64,000 nt of DNA. Origin: Stappia indica. Lineage in GTDB: Bacteria > Pseudomonadota > Alphaproteobacteria > Rhizobiales > Stappiaceae. The stretch is taken from assembly GCF_020177335.1 (NCBI RefSeq), contig NZ_JAIVMG010000009.1, positions 1-64,000 on the forward strand. The letters are read 5' to 3'. The position numbers and the translations under genes are program-made. Below, in pieces: positions 28,316-36,357 of the stretch. The notes beneath the pieces were generated by a model, which worked only from the letters and a program-made list of their open reading frames with translations, did no database searches and was not told where the DNA came from. Within the stretch, counting starts at the first letter, position 1. Every line of letters starts with the position of its first letter.

Positions 28316-29075
28316 CGGTGATCTCCCTGTCCGCGGCCCGGGCCTCGTCACGCAGCAGCGTCCAGAGTTGGCTCTGGATCGCCTCCAGTTCCGGATGCCC
28401 CGGCCCGCGTTCGGCAAGGTCCATGTCGATGTCCACCACCGTACGGATTTGCCCCGGACGGCGCGACAACACCACGACCCGATGCCCCAGGCGCACCGCC
28501 TCGGCCAGATTGTGCGTCACATAACAGGCGGTGAACCGCTCCCGCTGCCACAGCGAGACCAGATCGTCCATCAGGAGTTCCCGCGTCTGGCTGTCGAGCG
28601 CGGACAGGGGCTCATCCATCAGCATCACCGCCGGGCGCACGGCCAGCGCCCGGGCGATCGCCACCCGCTGCCGCATGCCGCCGGAAAGCTGGCGCGGCAG
28701 CGCCTCGCGAAACTCCGAAAGCCCCGTGCGCGCCAGTACATCGTCGATGATCGCCGCGATGCGCTGCCTGCCAAGACCATGGTCTTCCAGCACCAGCGAG
28801 ATGTTGCCGGCCACGGTCCGCCAAGGCAGCAGGGCGAAATCCTGGAACACATAGGTCAGCGGGTTGAGCGAGCCCTCCGGCTCGGGGCCGGAGAGCAGCA
28901 CCTCGCCCGCGTCCGGCCGCTCCAGCCCGCCGATGAACCGCAACAGGGTCGACTTGCCGCAGCCGGACGGGCCGATGATGCAGACGATCTCGCCCCGCCG
29001 GATCTCGAGATTGATATCCCGCATCACCTCGGTCCCGCCGTAGCGATGCGAAATACCGCGTAGCAAAAGGTCCAT
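28302..29075 (-). CDS. ABC transporter ATP-binding protein, SsuB/TauB type
   Basis: A 257-residue ATPase. Walker A is GPSGCGKSTLLRFIGGLE, the Q-loop is YVFQDFALLPWRTV, the signature is LSGGMRQRVAIARAL, Walker B is VMLMDEPLSALD and the switch His is in CYVTHNLAEAV. The VFQDxxLLPW form is typical of nitrate, sulphonate and taurine importers. It starts 2 bases after the binding-protein gene ends and overlaps the permease gene, so all three are one unit. Confidence 0.95.
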   Translation of the reverse strand: MDLLLRGISHRYGGTEVMRDINLEIRRGEIVCIIGPSGCGKSTLLRFIGGLERPDAGEVLLSGPEPEGSLNPLTYVFQDFALLPWRTVAGNISLVLEDHGLGRQRIAAIIDDVLARTGLSEFREALPRQLSGGMRQRVAIARALAVRPAVMLMDEPLSALDSQTRELLMDDLVSLWQRERFTACYVTHNLAEAVRLGHRVVVLSRRPGQIRTVVDIDMDLAERGPGHPELEAIQSQLWTLLRDEARAADREITDVAE

Positions 29076-29077
29076 GA

Positions 29078-30157
29078 TCAGTCGGTTTCGACAAAGCTGG
29101 TGTCCACCAGCGTTTCCATCGACACACTGTCCGGGACCAGCTTCTCGGACTTGAACCAGTCGAGCTGATCCTTGACCGAGGCGAGATTGAGCCGCGCGCC
29201 CTTGTTGATGCGCATGGCGCCATTGCGGATCGAGCCTTCCGCCTTCTCGAACGGCCGGTCGGCATAGACGTATTTGTGGATCAGGCGGACCATCGCCTCC
29301 TGCTCCGCCGCGCTCAGGGTCTTGTCGACCAGAGCGGCGTTGAAGTCGTCGGCGCCCCGGGAGAAGGCGGCGAGGAAGCGCTTGACCAGCTCCGGCCGCT
29401 CGCTGGCATTGCGCGTGGAGGTGAAGACGGTGGTCACCTGATAGCCGGGAATGTAGTCGGCGATCTGGCCGATCACCTCGATTTCAGGCGCCTTGGCCAG
29501 ACCCTTGGCGATATGCGGCACGATGGCCCAGGCGTCGATCTGGCCGGTCTTCAGCGCGCCGATCACCGCCCCCACCTTCTGCAGCGGACGCAAGGTGATC
29601 TCGGCGCGGTCGAACCCTTCCTTGTCGGCGATCTTGTGCGCCATGTAATGGAAGGAAGACCCGGACTGGGTGATGCCGAAGCTGTGTCCCTTGAGCGCCG
29701 CCGGCGTGGTCAGCCCCGCGTCATAGGCACCCTTGGAGACGAGAATCATCTGGCCATCGATGCCCGGCTCTTCCTGCAGCGCGCCGCCGACCACCTTGAT
29801 GGCACCCTTCTCGGCCAGATTGATCAGCCCGCCGGAAATCGCCGTCACGCCGAAGTCCACATCTCCGGAGGCAATCGCCACCGCCATCGGCTGGGCCGCC
29901 TGGAAGAACTTGAACTCGACCTCCAGCCCTTCCTCGGTGAAATAGCCGCGCTCATAGGCAACAAAGCTTGCCGCATGGGAGGTAAACCGCAGCGCGCCGA
30001 CGGTGACCTTGTCGGCGGCCAGCACATCCGCCGGCGCCATCGCCGCCACCGAAAGCGCCAGGGACGCAAGAACGGCCGCCTTGGCGAACCCACGCCGGCT
30101 CCATCGGGACATGATTCCACCCGTCTCGCGCGTGCCCGCTCTTGTCCGCTTCCCCAT
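29078..30157 (-). CDS. ABC transporter substrate-binding protein, NMT1/THI5-like
   Basis: A 359-residue periplasmic binding protein. The Tat signal is SRRGFAKAAVLASLALSVAAM (twin Arg), followed by KVTVGALRFTSHAASFVAYERGYF, typical of the aliphatic sulphonate, nitrate and thiamine-precursor group. GYQVTTVFTSTRNAS and WAIVPHIAKG are hinge-like segments. The start at 30157 is supported by AGGAG 8 bases upstream, and an ATG at 30112 would also give a clean Tat leader. It is first in the importer operon. The ligand is not evident. Confidence 0.88.
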   Translation of the reverse strand: MGKRTRAGTRETGGIMSRWSRRGFAKAAVLASLALSVAAMAPADVLAADKVTVGALRFTSHAASFVAYERGYFTEEGLEVEFKFFQAAQPMAVAIASGDVDFGVTAISGGLINLAEKGAIKVVGGALQEEPGIDGQMILVSKGAYDAGLTTPAALKGHSFGITQSGSSFHYMAHKIADKEGFDRAEITLRPLQKVGAVIGALKTGQIDAWAIVPHIAKGLAKAPEIEVIGQIADYIPGYQVTTVFTSTRNASERPELVKRFLAAFSRGADDFNAALVDKTLSAAEQEAMVRLIHKYVYADRPFEKAEGSIRNGAMRINKGARLNLASVKDQLDWFKSEKLVPDSVSMETLVDTSFVETD

Positions 30158-30476
30158 GCCGTGTCTCCTGATCCTGCTCTTGCGCTGGGCCTAGACGCTG
30201 TTCTCGCGTCAAAAATTCGCCGCAGGTGAGCCCACCGCCTGCCGATTGTCAATCGGGCCGGTCATCGGGAGGGGCGGATAGTCCCGCAAGAGGTGCCGTC
30301 GCACGGGAACCCTGGCCCGCCGAAACGCAGCCATCTTGCCCTTTTTGCCCGGTTCGGCTATACGGCACGCGCGTGCCTGCACCCCTGGAGGAGGCGCAAC
30401 CGGGCTGGACCGTTTCCGCGAAGACCTTTCGATCGGAAGCCCCAGCCTTCATCACAACATTTGAAGGAGAATTGCC
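30158..30476. other. 319-base region between the divergent importer operon and rplY
   Basis: No supported gene. It contains the start of the importer transcript on the minus side and a good promoter for rplY on the plus side (listed separately). It also marks the right-hand junction of the accessory block that separates prs from rplY-pth-ychF. No direct repeats or integrase remains were seen at either edge. Confidence 0.5.
30336..30364 (+). promoter_or_regulatory. sigma-70-like promoter for rplY
   Basis: TTGCCC at 30336-30341 and TATACG at 30359-30364 with exactly 17 bases between, about 113 bases before the rplY start. Both hexamers match the consensus at four of six bases. Confidence 0.45.
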
Positions 30477-31103
30477 ATGGCTGAAGGCTATGTGCTGAAG
30501 GCATCGGCGAGAGATCGGGTTGGCAAGGGGGCCGCTCGCTCACTCCGTCGCGAAGGCCTCGTTCCCGCTGTCATCTATGGTGGCAAGCAACCCGCCCTGC
30601 CGATCGCCATTCCGTTCAAGGAATCGACGATCGCCTTGCATCGCGGCGGCTTCATGACCCACCTGGGCACCATCGACGTCGACGGCACGTCGCACCTGGT
30701 GATCGCCAAGGACTACCAGCTCGACCCGGTCCGCGACGACCTGATCCACGTCGACTTCCTGCGCGTTGCCAAGGGCTCGGAGCTGACCGTCGAGATCCCG
30801 GTCCAGTTCCTCAACGAAGAGACCTGCCCGGGCATCAAGGCCGGTGGCATGCTCAACGTTGTCCGCCACACGGTGGAGATGATCGTCCCGGCCGAGGCCA
30901 TTCCGGACGCGCTCGTCATCGACCTGGCCAAGGCGAACGTCGGCGACTCGATCCACATTTCCGCGGTCGAGATCCCCGAGGGTTGCGCTCCGACGATCAC
31001 CGATCGTGACTTCACGATCGCGACGATCGCCGCTCCTGGCGGTGGCGCCAGCGCGGACGAGGAAGCCGGCGAAGGCGCAGAAGAGGCTGCGGGCGAGGAA
31101 TAA
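30477..31103 (+). CDS. rplY: 50S ribosomal protein L25/general stress protein Ctc
   Basis: A 208-residue 5S rRNA-binding protein of the long TL5/CTC type. The N-terminal L25 domain has [20 protein letters not shown], then [18 protein letters not shown]. The C-terminal beta domain has [18 protein letters not shown]. The tail is strongly acidic ([14 protein letters not shown]). AAGGAGAATTGCC gives a strong ribosome site. It starts the rplY-pth-ychF group. Confidence 0.96.
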   Translation: MAEGYVLKASARDRVGKGAARSLRREGLVPAVIYGGKQPALPIAIPFKESTIALHRGGFMTHLGTIDVDGTSHLVIAKDYQLDPVRDDLIHVDFLRVAKGSELTVEIPVQFLNEETCPGIKAGGMLNVVRHTVEMIVPAEAIPDALVIDLAKANVGDSIHISAVEIPEGCAPTITDRDFTIATIAAPGGGASADEEAGEGAEEAAGEE

Positions 31104-31143
31104 TCGCACGCTGCCGGGCCGGTTCGGCCCTGTTCGATCCCGG

Positions 31144-31168
31144 TCCGGGCTGGCGCCGCCAGCCCGGA
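31144..31168 (+). terminator. GC-rich hairpin between rplY and pth
   Basis: A perfect 11-base stem (31144-31154 with 31158-31168) with a 3-base loop and no T-run after it. It could be a weak terminator, an mRNA-stability element or a pause site that lowers pth and ychF output relative to rplY. Confidence 0.5.
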
Positions 31169-31202
31169 TCACAACCGGATCACGAGATGACGGGGGAACC
31201 CC

Positions 31203-31946
31203 ATGCGGATCATCGTCGGTCTTGGAAATCCGGGATCAGACTACGCACGCAACCGACACAACATCGGTTTCATGGCCGTGGATGCGCTCCACGACCGCCA
31301 TCCCGGCTTCGGCCCCTGGCGCAAACGGTTCCAGGCGGAGGTCGCCGAAGGGATGCTCGCTGGCGAGAAGGTTCTTCTCCTGAAGCCGGCCACCTATATG
31401 AACGAATCCGGCCGCGCCGTTGGCGAGGCGCTGCGCTTTTACAAACTGACCCCGGCCGACGTCATCGTCTTTTACGACGAGCTCGATCTTGCGCCGGGCA
31501 AGGTCCGCCTCAAGACCGGCGGCGGCAGCGGCGGCCACAACGGCATCCGCTCGCTCGACGCCCATATCGGCAAGGACTACCTGCGGGTACGGCTCGGCAT
31601 CGGCCACCCCGGCCACAAGGACCGGGTCACCGCCCATGTGCTGGGCGATTTCGCCAAGGCCGACCAGCCCTGGCTGGAACCGCTGCTCGACGCATTGGCG
31701 GCGGAAGCGGACCTGCTCCTGTCCGACAAGCCGGCGGAGTTCTGCAATCGCCTGCACCTGGCGCTGGCACCGGCGAGCAGCAAGGGACAGGCCCCGAAAC
31801 GACCGTCAGCCGGCGCGCCGGCTGCGTCTTCCTCGCCACGAACGCAAAAGGCTGCGGCGAGCGGCGCCAACGCACAAGCCCCCCGCCCGGCCGGTCCGCT
31901 GGCGGAAGGTTTGGCGCGTCTTCTTGGAAAAAAGGGAACTGACTAG
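31203..31946 (+). CDS. pth: peptidyl-tRNA hydrolase
   Basis: A 247-residue enzyme that frees tRNA from stalled peptides. The N-terminus [21 protein letters not shown] holds the essential Asn and catalytic His. [16 protein letters not shown] and [19 protein letters not shown] (split from the following SGGHNGIRS) complete the active site. The catalytic part ends near residue 190. The last 55 residues form an Ala/Pro/Lys/Ser-rich tail not found in most bacteria but common in alphaproteobacteria. The ychF start codon follows its stop directly. Confidence 0.96.
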   Translation: MRIIVGLGNPGSDYARNRHNIGFMAVDALHDRHPGFGPWRKRFQAEVAEGMLAGEKVLLLKPATYMNESGRAVGEALRFYKLTPADVIVFYDELDLAPGKVRLKTGGGSGGHNGIRSLDAHIGKDYLRVRLGIGHPGHKDRVTAHVLGDFAKADQPWLEPLLDALAAEADLLLSDKPAEFCNRLHLALAPASSKGQAPKRPSAGAPAASSSPRTQKAAASGANAQAPRPAGPLAEGLARLLGKKGTD

Positions 31947-33047
31947 ATGGGCTTTCAATGTGGCATCGTCGGCTTGCCGAATGTGGGCAAATCCACGCTC
32001 TTCAACGCACTGACGAAAACGGCCGCCGCCCAGGCCGCCAACTATCCCTTTTGCACCATCGAGCCCAACACGGGCGAGGTCGCCGTTCCCGATCCGCGCC
32101 TGCGGGAGATCACCAAGGTCTCCAAGTCGGCGAATATCGTGCCGACGCGGCTGACCTTCGTCGACATCGCCGGCCTGGTGCGCGGCGCCTCCAAGGGCGA
32201 GGGCCTCGGCAACCAGTTCCTGGCGAACATTCGCGAGGTCGATGCCATTGCCCATGTGCTGCGCTGCTTCGAGGATGACGACATCACCCATGTCGACGGC
32301 CGCATTGATCCGATCGCCGACGCGGAGACCGTCGAAACGGAGCTGATGGTCTCGGATCTGGAAAGTCTGGAGCGGCGTCTGGCGCCGCTGAAGAAGAAGG
32401 CGACCGGCGGCGACAAGGACGCCAAGGCCGTGATCCCGGTGATGGAGGCCGCCCTTGAGCTGCTGCGCGAGGGCAAGCCGGCCCGGCTGGTGGAGGTCTC
32501 CACCCCGGAGGAACGCAAGATCCTCGATGGGCTCAACCTGCTGAGCACCAAGCCGATCCTCTATGTCTGCAATGTGGAGGAAAGCGCGGCGGCCACCGGC
32601 AACAGCCAGTCCGACCGGGTCAAGGCCATGGCCGAGGAACAGGGCGCGGCCTGCGTCGTCATTTCCGCCGCCATCGAGGCGGAAATCGCCCAGCTCGATG
32701 AGGAAGAACAGGCCGAATACCTTGAGACCCTTGGTCTGGAAGAGCCGGGTCTCGACCGGCTGATCCGGTCCGGCTACGACCTTCTCGACCTGATCACCTA
32801 TTTCACCGCCGGCCCGAAGGAAGCCCGCGCCTGGACGATCCGCAAGGGCACCAAGGCGCCGCAGGCCGCCGCTGTGATCCATACGGATTTCGAGCGCGGC
32901 TTCATCCGCGCCCAGACCATCGGCTACGAGGATTACATCACCCTTGGCGGTGAGAGCGGTGCCAAGGAAGCCGGCAAGGCCCGTGACGAAGGCAAGGAAT
33001 ACATCGTCAAGGACGGCGACATCCTGCTGTTCAAGTTCAACACCTGA
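31947..33047 (+). CDS. ychF: redox-regulated ATPase YchF
   Basis: A 366-residue Obg-like P-loop protein. The P-loop is GLPNVGKSTLFNAL, switch regions are YPFCTIEPNTG and DIAGLVRGASKGEGLGNQFL, then a coiled-coil domain (LESLERRLAPLKKKA) and a C-terminal TGS domain with YFTAGPKEARAWTI and DFERGFIRAQ. YchF prefers ATP over GTP and binds ribosomes, with a role in oxidative stress. It touches the pth stop, as in most bacteria. Confidence 0.97.
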   Translation: MGFQCGIVGLPNVGKSTLFNALTKTAAAQAANYPFCTIEPNTGEVAVPDPRLREITKVSKSANIVPTRLTFVDIAGLVRGASKGEGLGNQFLANIREVDAIAHVLRCFEDDDITHVDGRIDPIADAETVETELMVSDLESLERRLAPLKKKATGGDKDAKAVIPVMEAALELLREGKPARLVEVSTPEERKILDGLNLLSTKPILYVCNVEESAAATGNSQSDRVKAMAEEQGAACVVISAAIEAEIAQLDEEEQAEYLETLGLEEPGLDRLIRSGYDLLDLITYFTAGPKEARAWTIRKGTKAPQAAAVIHTDFERGFIRAQTIGYEDYITLGGESGAKEAGKARDEGKEYIVKDGDILLFKFNT

Positions 33048-33114
33048 CGTCGGCGCCCTCGCCCTTGCGGCGCGGGTCTCAGCAGGTTGCCGGCGCCCAT
33101 GAGCGCCCTCCCTC

Positions 33115-33140
33115 AAGCCCCGCTTCGGCGGGGCTTTTTT
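33115..33140 (+). terminator. rho-independent terminator after ychF
   Basis: AAGCCCCGC at 33115-33123, a TTCG tetraloop, GCGGGGCTT at 33128-33136 and a run of six T. This is the clearest terminator in the window and closes the rplY-pth-ychF unit. Confidence 0.92.
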
Positions 33141-33297
33141 GCTGTCCGGAGAGAGAGACTTGCCCCACGGCAGATCCGAGCAAGCGGATTTCTCGTTAAC
33201 ATTATATTTTCATTGATAATTTTCGGCTTCTTAACACACCTCCTATAGAGCGGAAGGCGTCCATTTCGTTTTCAGACGTCAATAGGGATCGCTTCAC

Positions 33298-34392
33298 ATG
33301 TCCAAGTCCAAAGTCCTTTCCGCCCTCACAGCCGCCGTCATGCTCGGCGCCAGCGTCCTGCCGCAGACCGCGCTTGCCTGCACCCGGACCGTCTATGTCG
33401 GCGCCGACAACACGGTCATCACCGGCCGCAACATGGACTGGATGGAGGACATGCAGACCGATCTGTGGGTCTTCCCGCGCGGCATGAAGCGCACGGGCAA
33501 CGCCGGCCCCGACTCCCCGGAGTGGACCGCCAAATACGGCAGCGTCATCGCATCGGGCTACAACACCGCCAGCGCCGACGGCATGAACGAGAAGGGCCTT
33601 GTCGCCAATCTCCTCTATCTGGCGGAGAGCGACTACGGCAGCGACAATAGCCATCCGCCGATGGTGATCGGCATGTGGGCACAGTATGTGCTCGACAATT
33701 TCGCGACCGTTGCCGAAACGGTGAAGGCGCTGCAGGACACGCCGCTGCACATCATCGCCCCGAAGCTGCCGAACGGCTCGGCAGCCGCCCTGCATCTGTC
33801 GGTGTCCGACCCCAGCGGCGATTCGGCCATCTTCGAGTATGTGAAGGGTGAACTCGTCATCCATCACAGCAAGGACTACAAGGTGATGACCAACTCGCCG
33901 GTCTTCGAACAGCAGCTGGCGCTCAACACCTATTGGGACAAGATTGGCGGAGACGCCTTCCTGCCGGGCACCAACAGCGCTGCCGACCGCTTCGTGCGGG
34001 CCTCCTTCCTGCTGAACGCGACCAACAAGACGATCGACAAGAACTTCATCGAAGCGGTTCCGGGCAAGACCTACGCCAACCAGGCCGTTGCCCAGTCTCT
34101 TTCCGTCATGCGCGGTGTCAGCGTGCCGCTTGGCATCACCACGCCGGGCCAGCCGAACATCGCCTCAACCCTGTGGCGGGTTGCCGCCGACCAGACCAAC
34201 CTGGTCTACTTCTTCGATTCCGCAACCACCCCGAACACCTTCTGGGTCGATTTCGCCGATCTCGATTTCTCCGAGGAATCCAAGCCGAAGAAGCTGGCGA
34301 TTGCCGGCGGCCACTACTACTCCGGCAACGCGGCGGAGCATTTCGAGGAAGCCAAGCCGTTTACGTTCATGTCGGCCGACACCAAGAAGTAA
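33298..34392 (+). CDS. linear amide C-N hydrolase (choloylglycine hydrolase / penicillin V acylase family)
   Basis: A 364-residue Ntn-hydrolase. A signal peptide ends ALA and exposes Cys28 as the N-terminal nucleophile. Arg44 and Asp47 in GRNMDW match Arg17 and Asp20 of mature family enzymes, numbering from the Cys. GMNEKGLVANLLYL holds the oxyanion Asn region. Gram-negative members with NMDW cleave penicillin V and, in some, acyl-homoserine lactones, so bile-salt hydrolysis is not implied. The gene stands alone between two terminator-like hairpins, and its upstream region is markedly richer in A and T than the surroundings. Confidence 0.88.
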   Translation: MSKSKVLSALTAAVMLGASVLPQTALACTRTVYVGADNTVITGRNMDWMEDMQTDLWVFPRGMKRTGNAGPDSPEWTAKYGSVIASGYNTASADGMNEKGLVANLLYLAESDYGSDNSHPPMVIGMWAQYVLDNFATVAETVKALQDTPLHIIAPKLPNGSAAALHLSVSDPSGDSAIFEYVKGELVIHHSKDYKVMTNSPVFEQQLALNTYWDKIGGDAFLPGTNSAADRFVRASFLLNATNKTIDKNFIEAVPGKTYANQAVAQSLSVMRGVSVPLGITTPGQPNIASTLWRVAADQTNLVYFFDSATTPNTFWVDFADLDFSEESKPKKLAIAGGHYYSGNAAEHFEEAKPFTFMSADTKK

Positions 34393-34442
34393 TCTGCCTT
34401 GCCTCCTCGCCCACAGTGGCGAGCCATGGCAGGACGACACGA

Positions 34443-34468
34443 GACGGGGCGGCCCCTGCCGCCCCGTC
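34443..34468 (+). terminator. hairpin after the amide hydrolase gene
   Basis: A perfect 11-base GC-rich stem (34443-34453 with 34458-34468) and CCCT loop, 50 bases after the stop codon. There is no T-run, so it may stop transcription weakly or protect the mRNA 3' end. Confidence 0.55.
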
Positions 34469-34595
34469 AGACTGCCGACAACAGGCAAAGGTGCCGCTCG
34501 GCGTCCTCCCGGGCAAGCTTTAGCGCGACCCGGGATCGGGGAGCCAAAAGGCGCGCGTTTCCCATGGACTGAAACCGAGAGGCCGTGCCTCGCCG

Positions 34596-34628
34596 ATTCC
34601 GGATCTCCGCGTGCGCGTCGTCCGGAAT
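34596..34628. repeat. REP-like palindromic intergenic element
   Basis: ATTCCGGA at 34596-34603 and its exact complement TCCGGAAT at 34621-34628, with GTGCGCG between and GACGCC after. The flanks resemble short intergenic repeats that are scattered through Hyphomicrobiales genomes. Only one copy was noticed in this window, so repetition is an inference. Confidence 0.4.
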
Positions 34629-34658
34629 GACGCCCCTGTCGCGTCTTCCGTCATGTTC

Positions 34659-34684
34659 AACGGGGCGGCATCTGGCGCCCCGTT
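34659..34684. repeat. short inverted repeat
   Basis: AACGGGGCG at 34659-34667 and CGCCCCGTT at 34676-34684 with an 8-base loop, then TTCC. It may be a second terminator-like hairpin or part of the same repeat unit as the palindrome just upstream. Confidence 0.45.
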
Positions 34685-34765
34685 TCCGGCTCACCCGGCG
34701 CCCGATGCGCCGGGCCTCGCCTTTGCGCTCGACAGGAGGCAGGGGCAGCGTATACATCCAGTCTC

Positions 34766-35224
34766 ATGAGTGATTTTCGCAGCTTCGAGGATTTCCATCC
34801 GGGCGAGGACATTGTGCTCGGATCGAAAACCGTCACCCGGGACGAAATTGTCGCCTTTGCCCGCGAATTCGACCCGCAGCCCTTCCATCTCGACGAGACC
34901 GCCGGCGAAACATCGCTGCTGGGCGGCCTGGCCGCCTCCGGCTGGCACACCATCGCCATGCTGATGCGCATGCTCTGCGACGGCCTGTTGCTGCACTCCA
35001 GCTGCAACGGCTCTCCGGGCGTGGAGGAAGTCCGCTGGATGCGCCCGGTGCGCCCCGGCGACACCCTGACCGCCACCGCCCGGGTGGTGTCGACCCGCGC
35101 CCTGCGTTCGCGCCCCACCCTTGGTGTCGTCACCTTTCTGATGACCCTCGTCAATCAGGACGGTCATGCCGTCATGACCCAGGAAAACACCATCCTGTTC
35201 GAACGGCGCGAGGCAGCGGCATGA
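34766..35224 (+). CDS. MaoC family dehydratase
   Basis: A 152-residue single hot-dog protein. FEDFHPGEDIVLGSKTVTRDEIVAFAREFDPQPFH carries the catalytic Asp and His of R-hydratases (D and H of FDPQPFHLDE), followed by GLAASGWHTIAMLMRML. It should hydrate enoyl-CoA or a related acyl thioester, probably as a dimer. The stop overlaps the start of a second MaoC gene (ATGA), so the two proteins may work as a pair. Confidence 0.88.
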   Translation: MSDFRSFEDFHPGEDIVLGSKTVTRDEIVAFAREFDPQPFHLDETAGETSLLGGLAASGWHTIAMLMRMLCDGLLLHSSCNGSPGVEEVRWMRPVRPGDTLTATARVVSTRALRSRPTLGVVTFLMTLVNQDGHAVMTQENTILFERREAAA

Positions 35225-35694
35225 ACTGGTTCGAGGACATGCAGATCGGCGAGCGCCGCGAGCTCGGCAGCTTCACCTTCACCGCCGAGGATATCATCCG
35301 TTTCGCCAGGGCCTATGACCCGCAGCGCTTTCACCTCTCCGACGAGGAGGCACGCAAGACCCATTTCGGGCGGCTTTGCGCCTCGGGCTGGCACACCGCT
35401 TCGGTCTGGATGAAGCTGATGGTGGCCTCGCTCGATCTTGACCACGCCGGCGGCGGGCCGAACGCCCGGCTGGGCCCCTCCCCCGGCTTCACTGGCCTGA
35501 AGTGGATCAAGCCGGTGTTTGCCGGCGACACCATCACCTATTCCTCCACGCTGGTGGAGAAGACGGAGGTGCGCAGCCGGCCGCAATGGGGCCTGGCGCT
35601 GCACCGGAACGAAGGTGTCAACCAGGACGGGGTTCTGGTGTTCTCCTTCACCGGCAAGGTGTTCGTCGCCCGCAAGCCCGCTGGCGAGACCTGA
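35221..35694 (+). CDS. MaoC family dehydratase
   Basis: A 157-residue hot-dog protein, paralogous to the one before it. It shares FEDMQIGERRELGSFTFTAEDIIRFARAYDPQRFH with the same catalytic Asp and His, and CASGWHTASVWMKLMV. It then has a longer loop (GPNARLGPSPGFTGLKWIKPVF) typical of bacterial acyl-dehydratases. Translation is coupled to the first MaoC by a 4-base overlap. Confidence 0.88.
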   Translation: MNWFEDMQIGERRELGSFTFTAEDIIRFARAYDPQRFHLSDEEARKTHFGRLCASGWHTASVWMKLMVASLDLDHAGGGPNARLGPSPGFTGLKWIKPVFAGDTITYSSTLVEKTEVRSRPQWGLALHRNEGVNQDGVLVFSFTGKVFVARKPAGET

Positions 35695-35765
35695 CACCTG
35701 CGCTGATGCCAGCCGCCCGATCTTGGGCCGACGACCTGGGGGGCGCCCGGCGTCCTCCGACCGGC

Positions 35766-36245
35766 TCAGATCGTGCGGGCAAACACCACTTCGTCGTGAA
35801 TGGGAATGCGGTATTCGCCGGTGAGCGGGATTTCCGGCTTCAGCCGCCGCTCCTCGTCGATCGCGCCGAACACCACCTTCTCCAGCCGGAACCCGCGCCG
35901 CTGATAGAAGCGGAAGGCATCCAGGTTGTCGTTCGACGTGCGCACCATCAGCCGGCGGATGCCGTTCTCCAGCGCGGAGCCGACCACCGCATTGAGCAGC
36001 AAGGTCCCGACCCCGCCCCAGCGGTTCAGCGAATCCAGCGTCAGGATTTCCCACTCGCTTTCCCGCTTGATGATGGTCACGAGCCCGACCATCTCGCCGT
36101 CGTCTTCGGCGATGAAACCCGGAAGACGCGATCCGTCAATCATCTCGCCCTCGATCAGGATTTCCGGGCTGGTCCAGCGCCGCGTCAGGAGATCGACCAC
36201 TGCCGCGTGATCGTCCTCCCGCGTGGGTCGAATGCTAACCGCCAT
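35766..36245 (-). CDS. GNAT family N-acetyltransferase
   Basis: A 159-residue acetyltransferase. VSIRPTREDDHAAVVDLLTRRW is the usual start, IKRESEWEILTLDSLNRWGGVGTLLLNAVV (shown in part) holds the acetyl-CoA loop with WGGVGTLL in place of Q/RxxGxG/A, and DAFRFYQRRGFRLEKVVFGA is motif B. ATG 36245 has AAGGAG 6 bases upstream. The substrate is unknown. It is convergent with the second MaoC gene. Confidence 0.85.
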   Translation of the reverse strand: MAVSIRPTREDDHAAVVDLLTRRWTSPEILIEGEMIDGSRLPGFIAEDDGEMVGLVTIIKRESEWEILTLDSLNRWGGVGTLLLNAVVGSALENGIRRLMVRTSNDNLDAFRFYQRRGFRLEKVVFGAIDEERRLKPEIPLTGEYRIPIHDEVVFARTI

Positions 36246-36357
36246 GGACGTCTCCTTCTCCGCGCGATCGGCCCCGGGCCGCCTTGCGCTGTCATGTCTC
36301 TCATCCGCCGGGCGCGGCCTTGCAAGGCCTCCACGCTGCGCCGGACATACCTTTGCC

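Larger units (their letters stand above)
34393..34765. other. 373-base intergenic region with three inverted repeats
   Basis: No supported gene. It holds a terminator-like hairpin just after the amidase gene (34443-34468), a palindromic repeat (34596-34628) and a second hairpin (34659-34684); each is listed. Together they make this the most repeat-rich gap in the window. The MaoC gene that follows has AGGAGG at 34733-34738, which is too far from its ATG to be its ribosome site. Confidence 0.6.
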
